Shown: positions 1 to 5,036, numbered from the stretch's first letter. The stretch is DNA of 5,036 bases from Bacteroidaceae bacterium (GCA_021443405.1 JABUUA010000022.1:1-5036), one strand, 5' to 3'. Numbers and translations: made by a program. Notes: generated from the letters alone by a model not told the origin.

Positions 1-53
1 AGATGATTTTGTCAAGACGTCCTTATGTGTGTGCTCAGTCGTCGGGGGCGAAC

Positions 54-132
54 ATTTTTGAAAAATTTTTGTTGGAGGTGCATTTTTTTTTTGCAGAGGG
101 GCCGTTTTTTCTGCAAAAAGGTCGAAAAAGGT
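54..132. repeat. Phased A/T tracts with a 10-bp hairpin
   Basis: Runs of T or A lie at 55-59, 61-65, 66-70, 83-92, 105-110, 115-119 and 125-129. Several centres are about 10 or 20 bp apart (roughly 57, 68, 87.5, 107.5, 117, 127), the spacing expected for intrinsically curved DNA. The octamer AAAAAGGT occurs twice in exact 10-bp register (115-122 and 125-132). Inside the stretch, TTTTTGCAGA (88-97) pairs perfectly with TCTGCAAAAA (110-119) to give a 10-bp stem with a 12-base loop. No U-run follows the stem directly, so it does not look like a classical terminator. The role is unknown; curvature is an inference from spacing only. Confidence 0.5.
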
Positions 133-159
133 GTAATTTCAAATCGCAAAACTCTCTTG

Positions 160-204
160 CTCTCGCTCTTGCTGGCTCGCGCGCACAAGCTCACTGCGCG
201 AGAG
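160..204. repeat. Two mutually exclusive GC-rich hairpins
   Basis: CTCGCGC (176-182) pairs perfectly with GCGCGAG (196-202), with a 13-base loop. CTCTCGC (160-166) pairs perfectly with GCGAGAG (198-204). The two 7-bp stems share the same 3' arm, so only one can form at a time. That layout is seen in RNA switches, but here it may be only a by-product of the low-complexity CTTGCT/CTCGC repetition in 151-182. No adjacent gene, promoter or U-tract supports a switch. Confidence 0.3.
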
Positions 205-286
205 AGACACGACAGACTTCGATGACAGAGAAACGCGGCAAGAAACCCAAAGACTGCCCCTCGCACTAAGTTGGGCGGCTGCATTT

Positions 287-323
287 GCCGAAGCGGCGGC
301 GGCTTCTACTCAGGCCGAAGCGG
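287..323. repeat. Direct repeat GCCGAAGCGG with hairpin
   Basis: The decamer GCCGAAGCGG occurs exactly twice, at 287-296 and 314-323, 27 bases apart start to start. A short stem, GAAGC (290-294) with GCTTC (302-306) around a GGCGGCG loop, overlaps the first copy. No T-run follows, so this is not a convincing terminator. It may be chance in GC-rich DNA or a binding site; nothing else supports a function. Confidence 0.35.
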
Positions 324-331
324 TCACTTTA

Positions 332-358
332 TGTTCAAAACGTGTTCACTACTGAACA
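332..358. promoter_or_regulatory. Operator-like cluster of TGTTCA half-sites
   Basis: TGTTCA occurs at 332-337 and 343-348, followed by its inverted form TGAACA at 353-358. The second and third copies make a 6-bp inverted repeat around the 4-base loop CTAC, and the first and second are 11 bp apart, one helical turn. This is the pattern of a dimeric repressor operator with an extra half-site, or a very short hairpin. It lies at the edge of the AT-rich segment and about 490 bases upstream of the next gene, so no regulated gene can be named. Confidence 0.35.
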
Positions 359-443
359 AAATACTGTATATCAACTTATTATCTGCCATTCAATTGACAA
401 ATCTGGCAAGGAAAGCACATGAAAAAAGCAAGAAAATTCGTGT

Positions 444-471
444 TTACGTATTAAAAGTTAGTAAGTTACGT
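444..471. repeat. Paired TTACGT repeats
   Basis: TTACGT is found at 444-449, where it extends into the palindrome TACGTA (445-450), and again at 466-471, 22 bp downstream, about two helical turns. Between them the related heptamers AAGTTAG and AAGTTAC lie one base apart. The block directly precedes the foldback element beginning at 493. It could be a protein-binding array, but chance in AT-rich sequence is possible. Confidence 0.25.
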
Positions 472-492
472 GAGGTTGCCGTAGTGACACTT

Positions 493-649
493 CCTCCCAA
501 AACTCCCAAAACTCCCAAAAAAAAAGATATACCCGGCCCTATAGCTATATTACTATACCGCTTTAATATATATATGGGGAAATAAATATATATAATGTAT
601 TGATTTTCGGGTCATTATTTTCTTTGGGAGTTTTGGGAGTTCTGGGAGG
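493..649. repeat. 157-bp foldback element with 27-bp inverted repeats of 3 x 9 bp
   Basis: The left arm (493-519) and right arm (623-649) are inverted copies matching at 26 of 27 positions; the one mismatch is A500 against C642. Each arm consists of three tandem 9-bp units. Read on the right arm these are TTTGGGAGT, TTTGGGAGT and TCTGGGAGG; the left arm is their reverse complement. Pairing continues inward with A521-524 against T618-621, and ACCCG (531-535) against CGGGT (608-612) after a one-base shift, so the whole element can fold into one long interrupted stem. The core is AT-rich and has its own palindromes. No coding region or terminator U-run is associated. It could be a miniature inverted-repeat element, a protein-binding or replication-like site, or the scar of a mobile cassette. 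The structure is seen directly; the function is unknown. Confidence 0.85.
536..607. repeat. AT-rich core of the foldback element
   Basis: This core contains the perfect palindrome TATAGCTATA (540-549) and a 9-bp AT stem (567-575 with 586-594, mostly alternating TA) closing on the loop GGGGAAATAA. Sequence of this kind melts easily and could serve as an unwinding region, but there is no DnaA box that I recognise and no replication gene nearby. It contrasts sharply with the GC-rich genes downstream. Confidence 0.5.
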
Positions 650-752
650 GTGGTCGCACTCCCACTCGACCGCACGGAAAAGCAGCGGCGCGAGACGGCC
701 GGACTGACTGCCGAACCGACCACGCCCGGCGGGGCAAAAACGGAGGGGAAGG

Positions 753-784
753 GTTGCGCATTTCACAAATATTCCGTACTTTTG
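753..784 (+). promoter_or_regulatory. Bacteroidota-type promoter of the sugar kinase
   Basis: The -7 box TACTTTTG (777-784) matches the Bacteroidota consensus TAnnTTTG exactly. A near-consensus -33 box GTTG (753-756, consensus TTTG) lies 20 bases upstream, within the usual spacing. The surrounding CCGTACTTTTGC is typical of primary sigma factor promoters in Bacteroidales. Transcription would begin around 788-792, leaving a leader of about 40 bases before the ATG at 828. No operator or riboswitch is evident in that short leader. Confidence 0.75.
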
Positions 785-827
785 CCACCGGATTCTTGTC
801 ACCGACCAACTAAAAACCATTTGCAGC

Positions 828-1799
828 ATGACAGACAGCAAGCAGCCGACCGCCACCGAGCACCGCAGCAACGCGCTGGCGGGGAAGGCGATAGGCATAG
901 GCGAAACCATACTCGACATTGTGTTCCTTGGCGGACAGCCCGTGGCGGCAGTGCCCGGAGGCAGTTGTTTCAACTCCGTCATCTCGCTCGGGCGCGCCGG
1001 CGTTCCCTGCTCGTTCGTGGGCTATGTGGGCAACGACCGTCCGGGGCGCGACATCTCGCAGTTCCTGCGCGACAACGGCGTGAGCACGGACAACTTCGAG
1101 ATGCTCGCCCACGAAAAGACCGCCATCTCGCTGGCCTACCTCGACGAGAACGGCGACGCCAGCTACACCTTCTACAAGAACACACCGCAGGCCGCCGTGC
1201 CCTGGAACCTGCCCGCGATGACGGCGGGCGACGTGCTGCTGCTCGGCTCCTATTTCGCCATCTGCGACGGAACGCGCACGGCCATCGTGGCGGCGCTGCA
1301 GCAAGCCCGCGAGAGCGGCGCCACCATCTACTACGACCTCAATTTTCGCCGAAGTCATCGGGAAGAATTGCCCCTGCTGAGGGCGGCCATCGAGAGCAAT
1401 TTCCGACAGGCGAGCATCGTCCGCGGCTCGGCCGACGACTTCGAGGTGATGTATGACTGCCGCGACGCCCGCACCATCTATCGCGAGCACATCGCCGCCC
1501 ACTGCCCCGTGTTCATCTGCACGGCCGGCGCCGGACAAATCACCGTCTGCACGCCGCAGGGAGCGCTCGACTTCGCGGCGCCGCGCGTGGACGACGTGGT
1601 GAGCACCGTGGGCGCCGGCGACAACTTCAACGCCGGTTTCATCGTGGGTCTCCAGCGGCTGGGCATCCGCCACGCCGACCTTGCCCGCCTCCCCCGCGAG
1701 CAGTGGGCGGAGCTGGTCCGCTACGCCACCGCCTTTGCCGGCGAAGCCTGCCGCAGCACGCAGAACTACGTGAGCCGCGCCTTCGCCGCCACGGTGTGA
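828..1799 (+). CDS. PfkB/ribokinase-family carbohydrate kinase
   Basis: This 323-residue cytosolic enzyme should transfer the gamma-phosphate of ATP to a hydroxyl of a sugar or nucleoside. The family fold is complete. Near the N-terminus is the GETILDI strand (residues 25-31, with the acidic residue D30 typical of substrate binding). The first PfkB signature, a GG-containing stretch with N49 and ending at GND, spans about 44-70. YYDLNFR lies at 168-174. The second signature ends in GAGD (262-265), giving the anion hole and the catalytic base D265, followed by NFNAGF. Length is normal for the family. The ATG at 828 is preferred because it lies about 40 bases after a good promoter and just ahead of the conserved core; there is no Shine-Dalgarno, as usual in this phylum. 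The substrate cannot be told from sequence: fructokinase, ribokinase or nucleoside kinase are all possible. It appears to be transcribed alone. Confidence 0.93.
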   Translation: MTDSKQPTATEHRSNALAGKAIGIGETILDIVFLGGQPVAAVPGGSCFNSVISLGRAGVPCSFVGYVGNDRPGRDISQFLRDNGVSTDNFEMLAHEKTAISLAYLDENGDASYTFYKNTPQAAVPWNLPAMTAGDVLLLGSYFAICDGTRTAIVAALQQARESGATIYYDLNFRRSHREELPLLRAAIESNFRQASIVRGSADDFEVMYDCRDARTIYREHIAAHCPVFICTAGAGQITVCTPQGALDFAAPRVDDVVSTVGAGDNFNAGFIVGLQRLGIRHADLARLPREQWAELVRYATAFAGEACRSTQNYVSRAFAATV

Positions 1800-1844
1800 C
1801 GGGGGGCGGCGGTAGTCCCCGACCGACCGACGTGGGTTGAATCC

Positions 1845-1856
1845 GGGGGGGGGGGG
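1845..1856. repeat. Run of 12 G residues in the spacer
   Basis: Twelve consecutive G residues lie 46 bases after the kinase stop and about 100 bases before the -7 motif of the peptidase gene. Other G-rich runs (1801-1806, 1808-1809, 1811-1812) and a GACC tandem repeat (1821-1832) are close by. Long G runs slip during replication and are common phase-variation switches, but this one lies outside both genes and outside the predicted core promoter. It may also be a sequencing or assembly length error. Confidence 0.9.
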
Positions 1857-1928
1857 AAGCGGCCAGCGCCCTCCAAACGGCCGACCCATGAACCTTCCCG
1901 AACGGAAGAATTAAGCATTATTAAGACT

Positions 1929-1954
1929 CGACGTGGCGCGAATGTCGTTTTTTT
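1929..1954 (+). terminator. Possible intrinsic terminator after the kinase gene
   Basis: CGACGT (1929-1934) can pair with ATGTCG (1942-1947), six pairs including one G-U, around the loop GGCGCGA. A run of seven T (1948-1954) follows immediately. This is the arrangement of a factor-independent terminator, though the stem is short. It would end the kinase transcript about 150 bases after its stop codon and lies just before the next -7 motif, so it would insulate the two units. Confidence 0.45.
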
Positions 1955-1958
1955 GTGT

Positions 1959-1966
1959 TAAATTTG
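1959..1966 (+). promoter_or_regulatory. Probable -7 box for the peptidase-recJ-recQ unit
   Basis: TAAATTTG matches the Bacteroidota -7 consensus TAnnTTTG exactly. It lies 43 bases before the ATG at 2010, the same distance as the -7 box of the kinase gene from its start. No clear TTTG -33 box is found 19-22 bases upstream, where the sequence is GC-rich, so the promoter may be weaker or activator-dependent. The leader before the ATG is A-rich, as usual for translation starts in this phylum. Confidence 0.55.
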
Positions 1967-2009
1967 TGTGCTTATTGTACGCAAATCAAAACACAAAATA
2001 GACTACGAC

Positions 2010-3212
2010 ATGAAGAAAATCCTCTCCCTGGCCCTGCTCGCCACCCTGGCAACGGGCCTGAACGCCCAAGAGGCGGCCGACTCGGCGAAGAGCAACAAAC
2101 CCGTGTTCACCACCGTGGTGGAGAACCCCATCACCAGCATCAAGAACCAGAGCCGCAGCGGCACTTGCTGGAACTACTCGACGCTCTCGTACTTCGAGGC
2201 CGAAATACTGAAGAAGACCGGCAAGAACTACGACCTGTGCGAGATGTTCGTCTGCAACAAGAACTACATGGACCGCGCCGTGGTGAAAGTGCGCATGCAC
2301 GGCGACGCACAGTTCTCGCAAGGCGGAGCCGCCTACGACGTGCTCTACGTCCTGCAGAACTACGGCATCTGCCCCGAGGAAGCCATGCCGCTCCCCGGAA
2401 CCATGTACGGCGACACGCTGAACAACTTCAACGAGTTCTTCGCCGTGATGGAGCCCTACGTCGATGCAGTGGCACTGAGCAAGTCGAAGACCATCACCCC
2501 CACGTGGCGCAACGGACTGCAGGGAATCCTCGACGCCTATCTGGGCAAATGCCCCGAGGAGTTCAAGTACGAGGGCAAGACCTACACCCCGAAGACCTTC
2601 GCCAACAGCCTCGGACTCGACTGGAACGACTACGTGACCATCACCAGCTACACCCACCACCCCTTCTACACGCAGTTTGCCGTGGAGGTGCAGGACAACT
2701 GGCGACAGCCCGGCTCGTGGAACCTGCCCATCGACGAGATGGCCCGCGTGATTGACAACGCCGTGCGCAACGGCTACACCGTGGCCTGGGGCGGCGACGT
2801 GAGCGACCCCGGCTTCACCCGCCAGGGTCTGGCCATCCTCTACGACACGGAAAAGGCCGCCAGCCTCGAAGGCAGCGACATGGCCCACTGGCTCGGACTC
2901 TCGGCCGCCGACAAAAACAAGAAGATGGCGGAGATGGGCGTCAACGCTCCCGAGAAGACCCCCACGCAGGAAATGCGACAGAAGGAGTTCGACGAGTGGG
3001 AACTGACCGACGACCACGGCATGCTCATCTACGGAATCGCCACCGACCAGAACGGACGCGAATACTACATGGTGAAGAACTCGTGGGGCGAGGCCGGCGA
3101 CTACAAGGGCATCTGGTATATGTCGAAGAACTTCATCGTGGCCAAGACCATGGACTACATGGTGAACAAGAACGCCATACCCAAGGACATCCGCAAGAAA
3201 CTGGGCATCTAA
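2010..3212 (+). CDS. pepC: Exported C1B cysteine peptidase (bleomycin hydrolase/PepC-like)
   Basis: This is a 400-residue papain-superfamily peptidase of the bleomycin hydrolase/aminopeptidase C type, expected to trim amino acids from peptide N-termini. The catalytic set is intact: oxyanion-hole Q47, nucleophile C53 (in NQSRSGTCW), H336 (in DDHGM) and N357 (in VKNSWG). QFSQGG at 101-106 and the central region with WNLPIDEM (237-244) also fit the C1B branch rather than plain papain. The start is ATG 2010, because from there the protein begins MKKILSLALLATLATGLNAQ, a signal peptide with likely cleavage after A19; the in-frame ATG at 1968 would add 14 residues and bury this signal. PepC enzymes of Firmicutes and eukaryotic bleomycin hydrolase are cytosolic and around 450 residues; this one is shorter and exported, probably to the periplasm. 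It heads an operon-like run with recJ. Whether it acts as aminopeptidase or endopeptidase is not visible from sequence. Confidence 0.9.
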   Translation: MKKILSLALLATLATGLNAQEAADSAKSNKPVFTTVVENPITSIKNQSRSGTCWNYSTLSYFEAEILKKTGKNYDLCEMFVCNKNYMDRAVVKVRMHGDAQFSQGGAAYDVLYVLQNYGICPEEAMPLPGTMYGDTLNNFNEFFAVMEPYVDAVALSKSKTITPTWRNGLQGILDAYLGKCPEEFKYEGKTYTPKTFANSLGLDWNDYVTITSYTHHPFYTQFAVEVQDNWRQPGSWNLPIDEMARVIDNAVRNGYTVAWGGDVSDPGFTRQGLAILYDTEKAASLEGSDMAHWLGLSAADKNKKMAEMGVNAPEKTPTQEMRQKEFDEWELTDDHGMLIYGIATDQNGREYYMVKNSWGEAGDYKGIWYMSKNFIVAKTMDYMVNKNAIPKDIRKKLGI

Positions 3213-4943
3213 GTGAACTACAACTGGGACTACACACCCCCCACGGCTGACGAACAGGCCAAGGCAGCGGCACTGGGCGAGGAACTGGGCATCCACCCTA
3301 CCCTCGCCGGGCTGCTGCTGCAGCGCAACATCACCACGGCGGCCGAGGCCAAGCGCTTCTTCCGCCCGCAGCTGAACGAGTTGCTCGACCCCTTCCTCTT
3401 CCGCGAGATGGACCGCGCCGTGGCCCGCCTCAACGACGCGCTGGCCCGCAAGGAGCGAATCATGGTGTACGGCGACTACGACGTCGACGGCGTGACGGCC
3501 GTGTCCCTCGTCTACAAATTCCTCCAGCAGTTCTACTCCAACATCGACTACTACATCCCCGACCGCTACGACGAGGGCTACGGAGTCTCGACACAAGGAG
3601 TGGAATATGCCTACGAGACCGGCGTCCGGCTCATCATCGTGCTCGACTGCGGCATCAAGGCCGTGCAGAACATCCAGTACGCCAAGGACCTCGGCATCGA
3701 CTTCATCATCTGCGACCACCACGTCCCCGACGAGGTGCTGCCGCCCGCCGTGGCCATCCTCAACGCCAAGAGGCCGGGCGAGCCCTACCCCTACAAAGAC
3801 CTTTCGGGCTGCGGCGTCGGCTTCAAACTGATGCAGGCCTTCGCCCAGAGCAACGGCATCGAGTTCTCGCGACTCATCCCGCTGCTCGACCTCTGCGCCG
3901 TGAGCATCGCCACCGACCTTGTCCCCATCATGGGCGAGAACCGCGTGCTCGCCTACCACGGCCTGCGCCAGCTGAACGCCAATCCGTCGGTGGGCATGCA
4001 AGCCATCATCGACGTCTGCGCACTGGGCGACCGCGAACTCACCATGAGCGACATCATCTTCAAAATCGGGCCGCGCATCAACGCCTCGGGACGCATGCAG
4101 AACGGAAAGGAGGCCGTGACGCTGCTGGTGGAGCAGGATTACAAGGAAGCACTGCGACAGGCCAACCGCATCAACCACTACAACGACCAGCGCAAGGACC
4201 TGGACAAATCCATGACCGAGGAGGCCAACCGCATTGCCGAGACCATCAACCAAGACCACGAGCACAAGGCCATCGTCATCTTCAACGAGCAGTGGCACAA
4301 GGGAATCATCGGCATCGTGGCGTCGCGACTGACCGAGGTCTATCACCGCCCGAGCGTGGTGCTGACCCGCTCCGACGACGTGGCGACGGGCTCCGCGCGC
4401 TCCGTTCCGGGCTTCGACGTTTACAAGGCCATCGAGAGCTGTCGCGACCTGCTCGACAACTTTGGCGGTCACACGTATGCCGCAGGATTGAGCCTCCCCG
4501 CGCATAACATCGAGGCGTTCTGCCAACGATTTGAAAGGTATGTGGAGGAGCATATCTTGCCTGAACAGACCAAAGCGGTGCTGCAAATCGATGCCAAAAT
4601 CAGTTTCAAGGACATCAACCGCCGCTTCTATGCTGACATCAAACGCTTCGCACCCTTCGGACCCGGCAACGCCAAACCTATCTTCTACACAGAGAAAGTC
4701 TATGACTACGGAACGAGCAAAGTGGTGGGGCGCACGCAGGAGCACATCAAACTGGAACTGGTGGACAATCAAAGCATCCATGTCATGAACGGAATCGCCT
4801 TCGGACAAAGTTCGCAGGCAAGGTACATCAAATCCAAACGCTCCTTCGACATCGCATATTCCATCGAGGAAAACACGCACAAACGCGGCGAGTTGCAACT
4901 ACAGATAGAGGACATCCGCCCCACAGAAAATGAACCAGTATGA
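3213..4943 (+). CDS. recJ: RecJ single-strand-specific 5'-3' exonuclease
   Basis: RecJ degrades single-stranded DNA from the 5' end in recombinational repair, mismatch repair and stalled-fork processing. All DHH-phosphoesterase motifs are present: GDYDVDG (87-93, metal ligands D88, D90, D92), LDCG (144-147, D145), the DHH triplet (168-170), and D235 in SIATDLVP. GPRINASGRM follows at 286-295. The DHHA1 domain has WHKGIIGIVASR (361-372) and NFGGHTYAAG (416-425), and the C-terminal OB-like domain starts near FAPFGPGN (479-486). At 576 residues it matches E. coli RecJ (577). The start is GTG, directly abutting the upstream TAA; the next in-frame Met is residue 66, too far inside. Expression probably depends on translational coupling to the peptidase gene. 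Codon use becomes less GC-rich over roughly the last 450 bases. Confidence 0.97.
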   Translation: MNYNWDYTPPTADEQAKAAALGEELGIHPTLAGLLLQRNITTAAEAKRFFRPQLNELLDPFLFREMDRAVARLNDALARKERIMVYGDYDVDGVTAVSLVYKFLQQFYSNIDYYIPDRYDEGYGVSTQGVEYAYETGVRLIIVLDCGIKAVQNIQYAKDLGIDFIICDHHVPDEVLPPAVAILNAKRPGEPYPYKDLSGCGVGFKLMQAFAQSNGIEFSRLIPLLDLCAVSIATDLVPIMGENRVLAYHGLRQLNANPSVGMQAIIDVCALGDRELTMSDIIFKIGPRINASGRMQNGKEAVTLLVEQDYKEALRQANRINHYNDQRKDLDKSMTEEANRIAETINQDHEHKAIVIFNEQWHKGIIGIVASRLTEVYHRPSVVLTRSDDVATGSARSVPGFDVYKAIESCRDLLDNFGGHTYAAGLSLPAHNIEAFCQRFERYVEEHILPEQTKAVLQIDAKISFKDINRRFYADIKRFAPFGPGNAKPIFYTEKVYDYGTSKVVGRTQEHIKLELVDNQSIHVMNGIAFGQSSQARYIKSKRSFDIAYSIEENTHKRGELQLQIEDIRPTENEPV

Positions 4944-5036
4944 GAAGTACCAGCAAGTCCTACGTTCCGTCTGGGGGTACGAGGACTTCCGTGGTATTCA
5001 ATTGAGCATCATCCAAAGCATCGGTGAAGGGAAAGA
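4930..5036 (+). CDS. recQ: RecQ-type ATP-dependent DNA helicase, N-terminus only
   Basis: The reading frame from ATG 4930 encodes 35 complete codons before the window ends. It begins MNQYEKYQQVLRSVWGYEDF and continues RGIQLSIIQSIGEGK. This matches the N-terminal motif 0 region of RecQ helicases, where an FGY-x2-FR-x2-Q block and an I(L)xGKD stretch come just before the Walker A motif, which here would lie beyond the window edge. F20, R21 and Q24 are the expected adenine-recognition residues. The start overlaps the end of recJ by 14 bases in a different frame, implying translational coupling. RecQ and RecJ work together in DNA end resection, which supports the call. With only the N-terminus visible, another RecQ-like helicase is possible. 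Confidence 0.85.
   Translation, partial: MNQYEKYQQVLRSVWGYEDFRGIQLSIIQSIGEGK

Larger units (their letters stand above)
1..827. other. Long intergenic region without a convincing gene
   Basis: I see no credible protein-coding gene in this stretch. The open frames present have compositions and homopolymer-derived runs (FFF, PKTPKTPK) that come from T tracts and repeats, show no domain motif, and sit on both strands over the same bases. Base composition is patchy: GC-rich segments lie around 155-325 and 650-760, while about 330-620 is strongly AT-rich, unlike the GC-rich genes that follow. What it does hold is structured DNA, listed separately: A/T tracts and a hairpin, alternative GC-rich hairpins, direct repeats, an operator-like cluster, a foldback element and the promoter of the sugar kinase. 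An unrecognised small RNA or a decayed mobile remnant cannot be excluded. Confidence 0.75.

Noticed and set aside
3..284. Overlapping plus- and minus-strand frames of about 90 codons
   Set aside because: Their sequences are dictated by T/A homopolymers and low-complexity repeats, they overlap on opposite strands, and neither has a promoter or recognisable motif.
271..585. A 104-codon plus-strand frame ending in PKTPKTPKKK
   Set aside because: The PKTPKTPK string is the left arm of the foldback element read in frame, and the minus-strand frame over the right arm encodes a near-identical string because the arms are inverted. There is no domain match. A decayed remnant is possible but not supported.
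493..649. CRISPR array or intrinsic terminator as an explanation for the repeats
   Set aside because: The repeated units are 9 bp, tandem without unique spacers, and arranged as inverted arms, so not CRISPR. The loop of about 100 bases and the missing T-run after the right arm argue against a terminator.
563..982. A 139-codon minus-strand frame crossing the kinase promoter and 5' end
   Set aside because: It runs antisense through the kinase gene and its promoter and draws its terminal PRTPKTPK string from the foldback arm.
810..1889. A 359-codon minus-strand frame over the kinase gene
   Set aside because: It is the antisense register of the PfkB-family gene, has biased composition and no recognisable motif.
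1968..2009. Upstream in-frame ATG at 1968 as the peptidase start
   Set aside because: It falls right at the predicted transcription start after the -7 box and would place 14 extra, polar residues ahead of a clear signal peptide.
1986..4898. A 970-codon open frame on the minus strand
   Set aside because: It lies in exact antisense codon register to the peptidase and recJ genes, begins at a TTG, has a repetitive V/H/D/G-rich composition and no domain motif. Both real genes have intact catalytic motifs.

Overview
The window comes from a GC-rich member of the Bacteroidota, most likely a Bacteroidales bacterium of the Prevotella/Bacteroides kind. The genes lack Shine-Dalgarno sequences, there are upstream motifs of the Bacteroidota -7 type (TAnnTTTG) about 40 bases before two of the starts, and the protein set fits. 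The assignment is inference from these features; no ribosomal RNA or other phylogenetic marker is present.

Layout: positions 1-827 hold no convincing gene. This long intergenic stretch has several structured DNA signals: helically spaced A/T tracts and hairpins (54-204), a GC-rich direct repeat (287-323), a TGTTCA operator-like cluster (332-358), and, most strikingly, a 157-bp foldback element (493-649). Each arm of that element is three tandem copies of a 9-bp unit, the arms are near-perfect inverted copies of each other, and the core between them is very AT-rich. A clear Bacteroidota promoter (753-784) then drives a PfkB/ribokinase-family sugar kinase (828-1799). A 210-base spacer follows, with a run of 12 G, a possible intrinsic terminator and a second -7 motif.

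The second block is a tightly packed, operon-like set on the + strand. It starts with a signal-peptide-bearing C1B (bleomycin hydrolase/PepC-type) cysteine peptidase (2010-3212). RecJ single-strand DNA exonuclease (3213-4943) follows, starting with GTG on the base right after the peptidase TAA stop and in the same frame. The start of a RecQ-type DNA helicase (from 4930, cut by the window end) overlaps recJ by 14 bases. RecJ and RecQ are known partners in resecting DNA for recombination, with RecQ unwinding and RecJ digesting the 5' strand, so their overlap makes functional sense. The exported peptidase at the head of the unit has no obvious link to DNA repair.

No CRISPR array, tRNA, rRNA, transposase or complete mobile element was seen. 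The genes are ordinary housekeeping functions. The unexplained part of the window is the intergenic DNA, above all the foldback element, for which I have no function.
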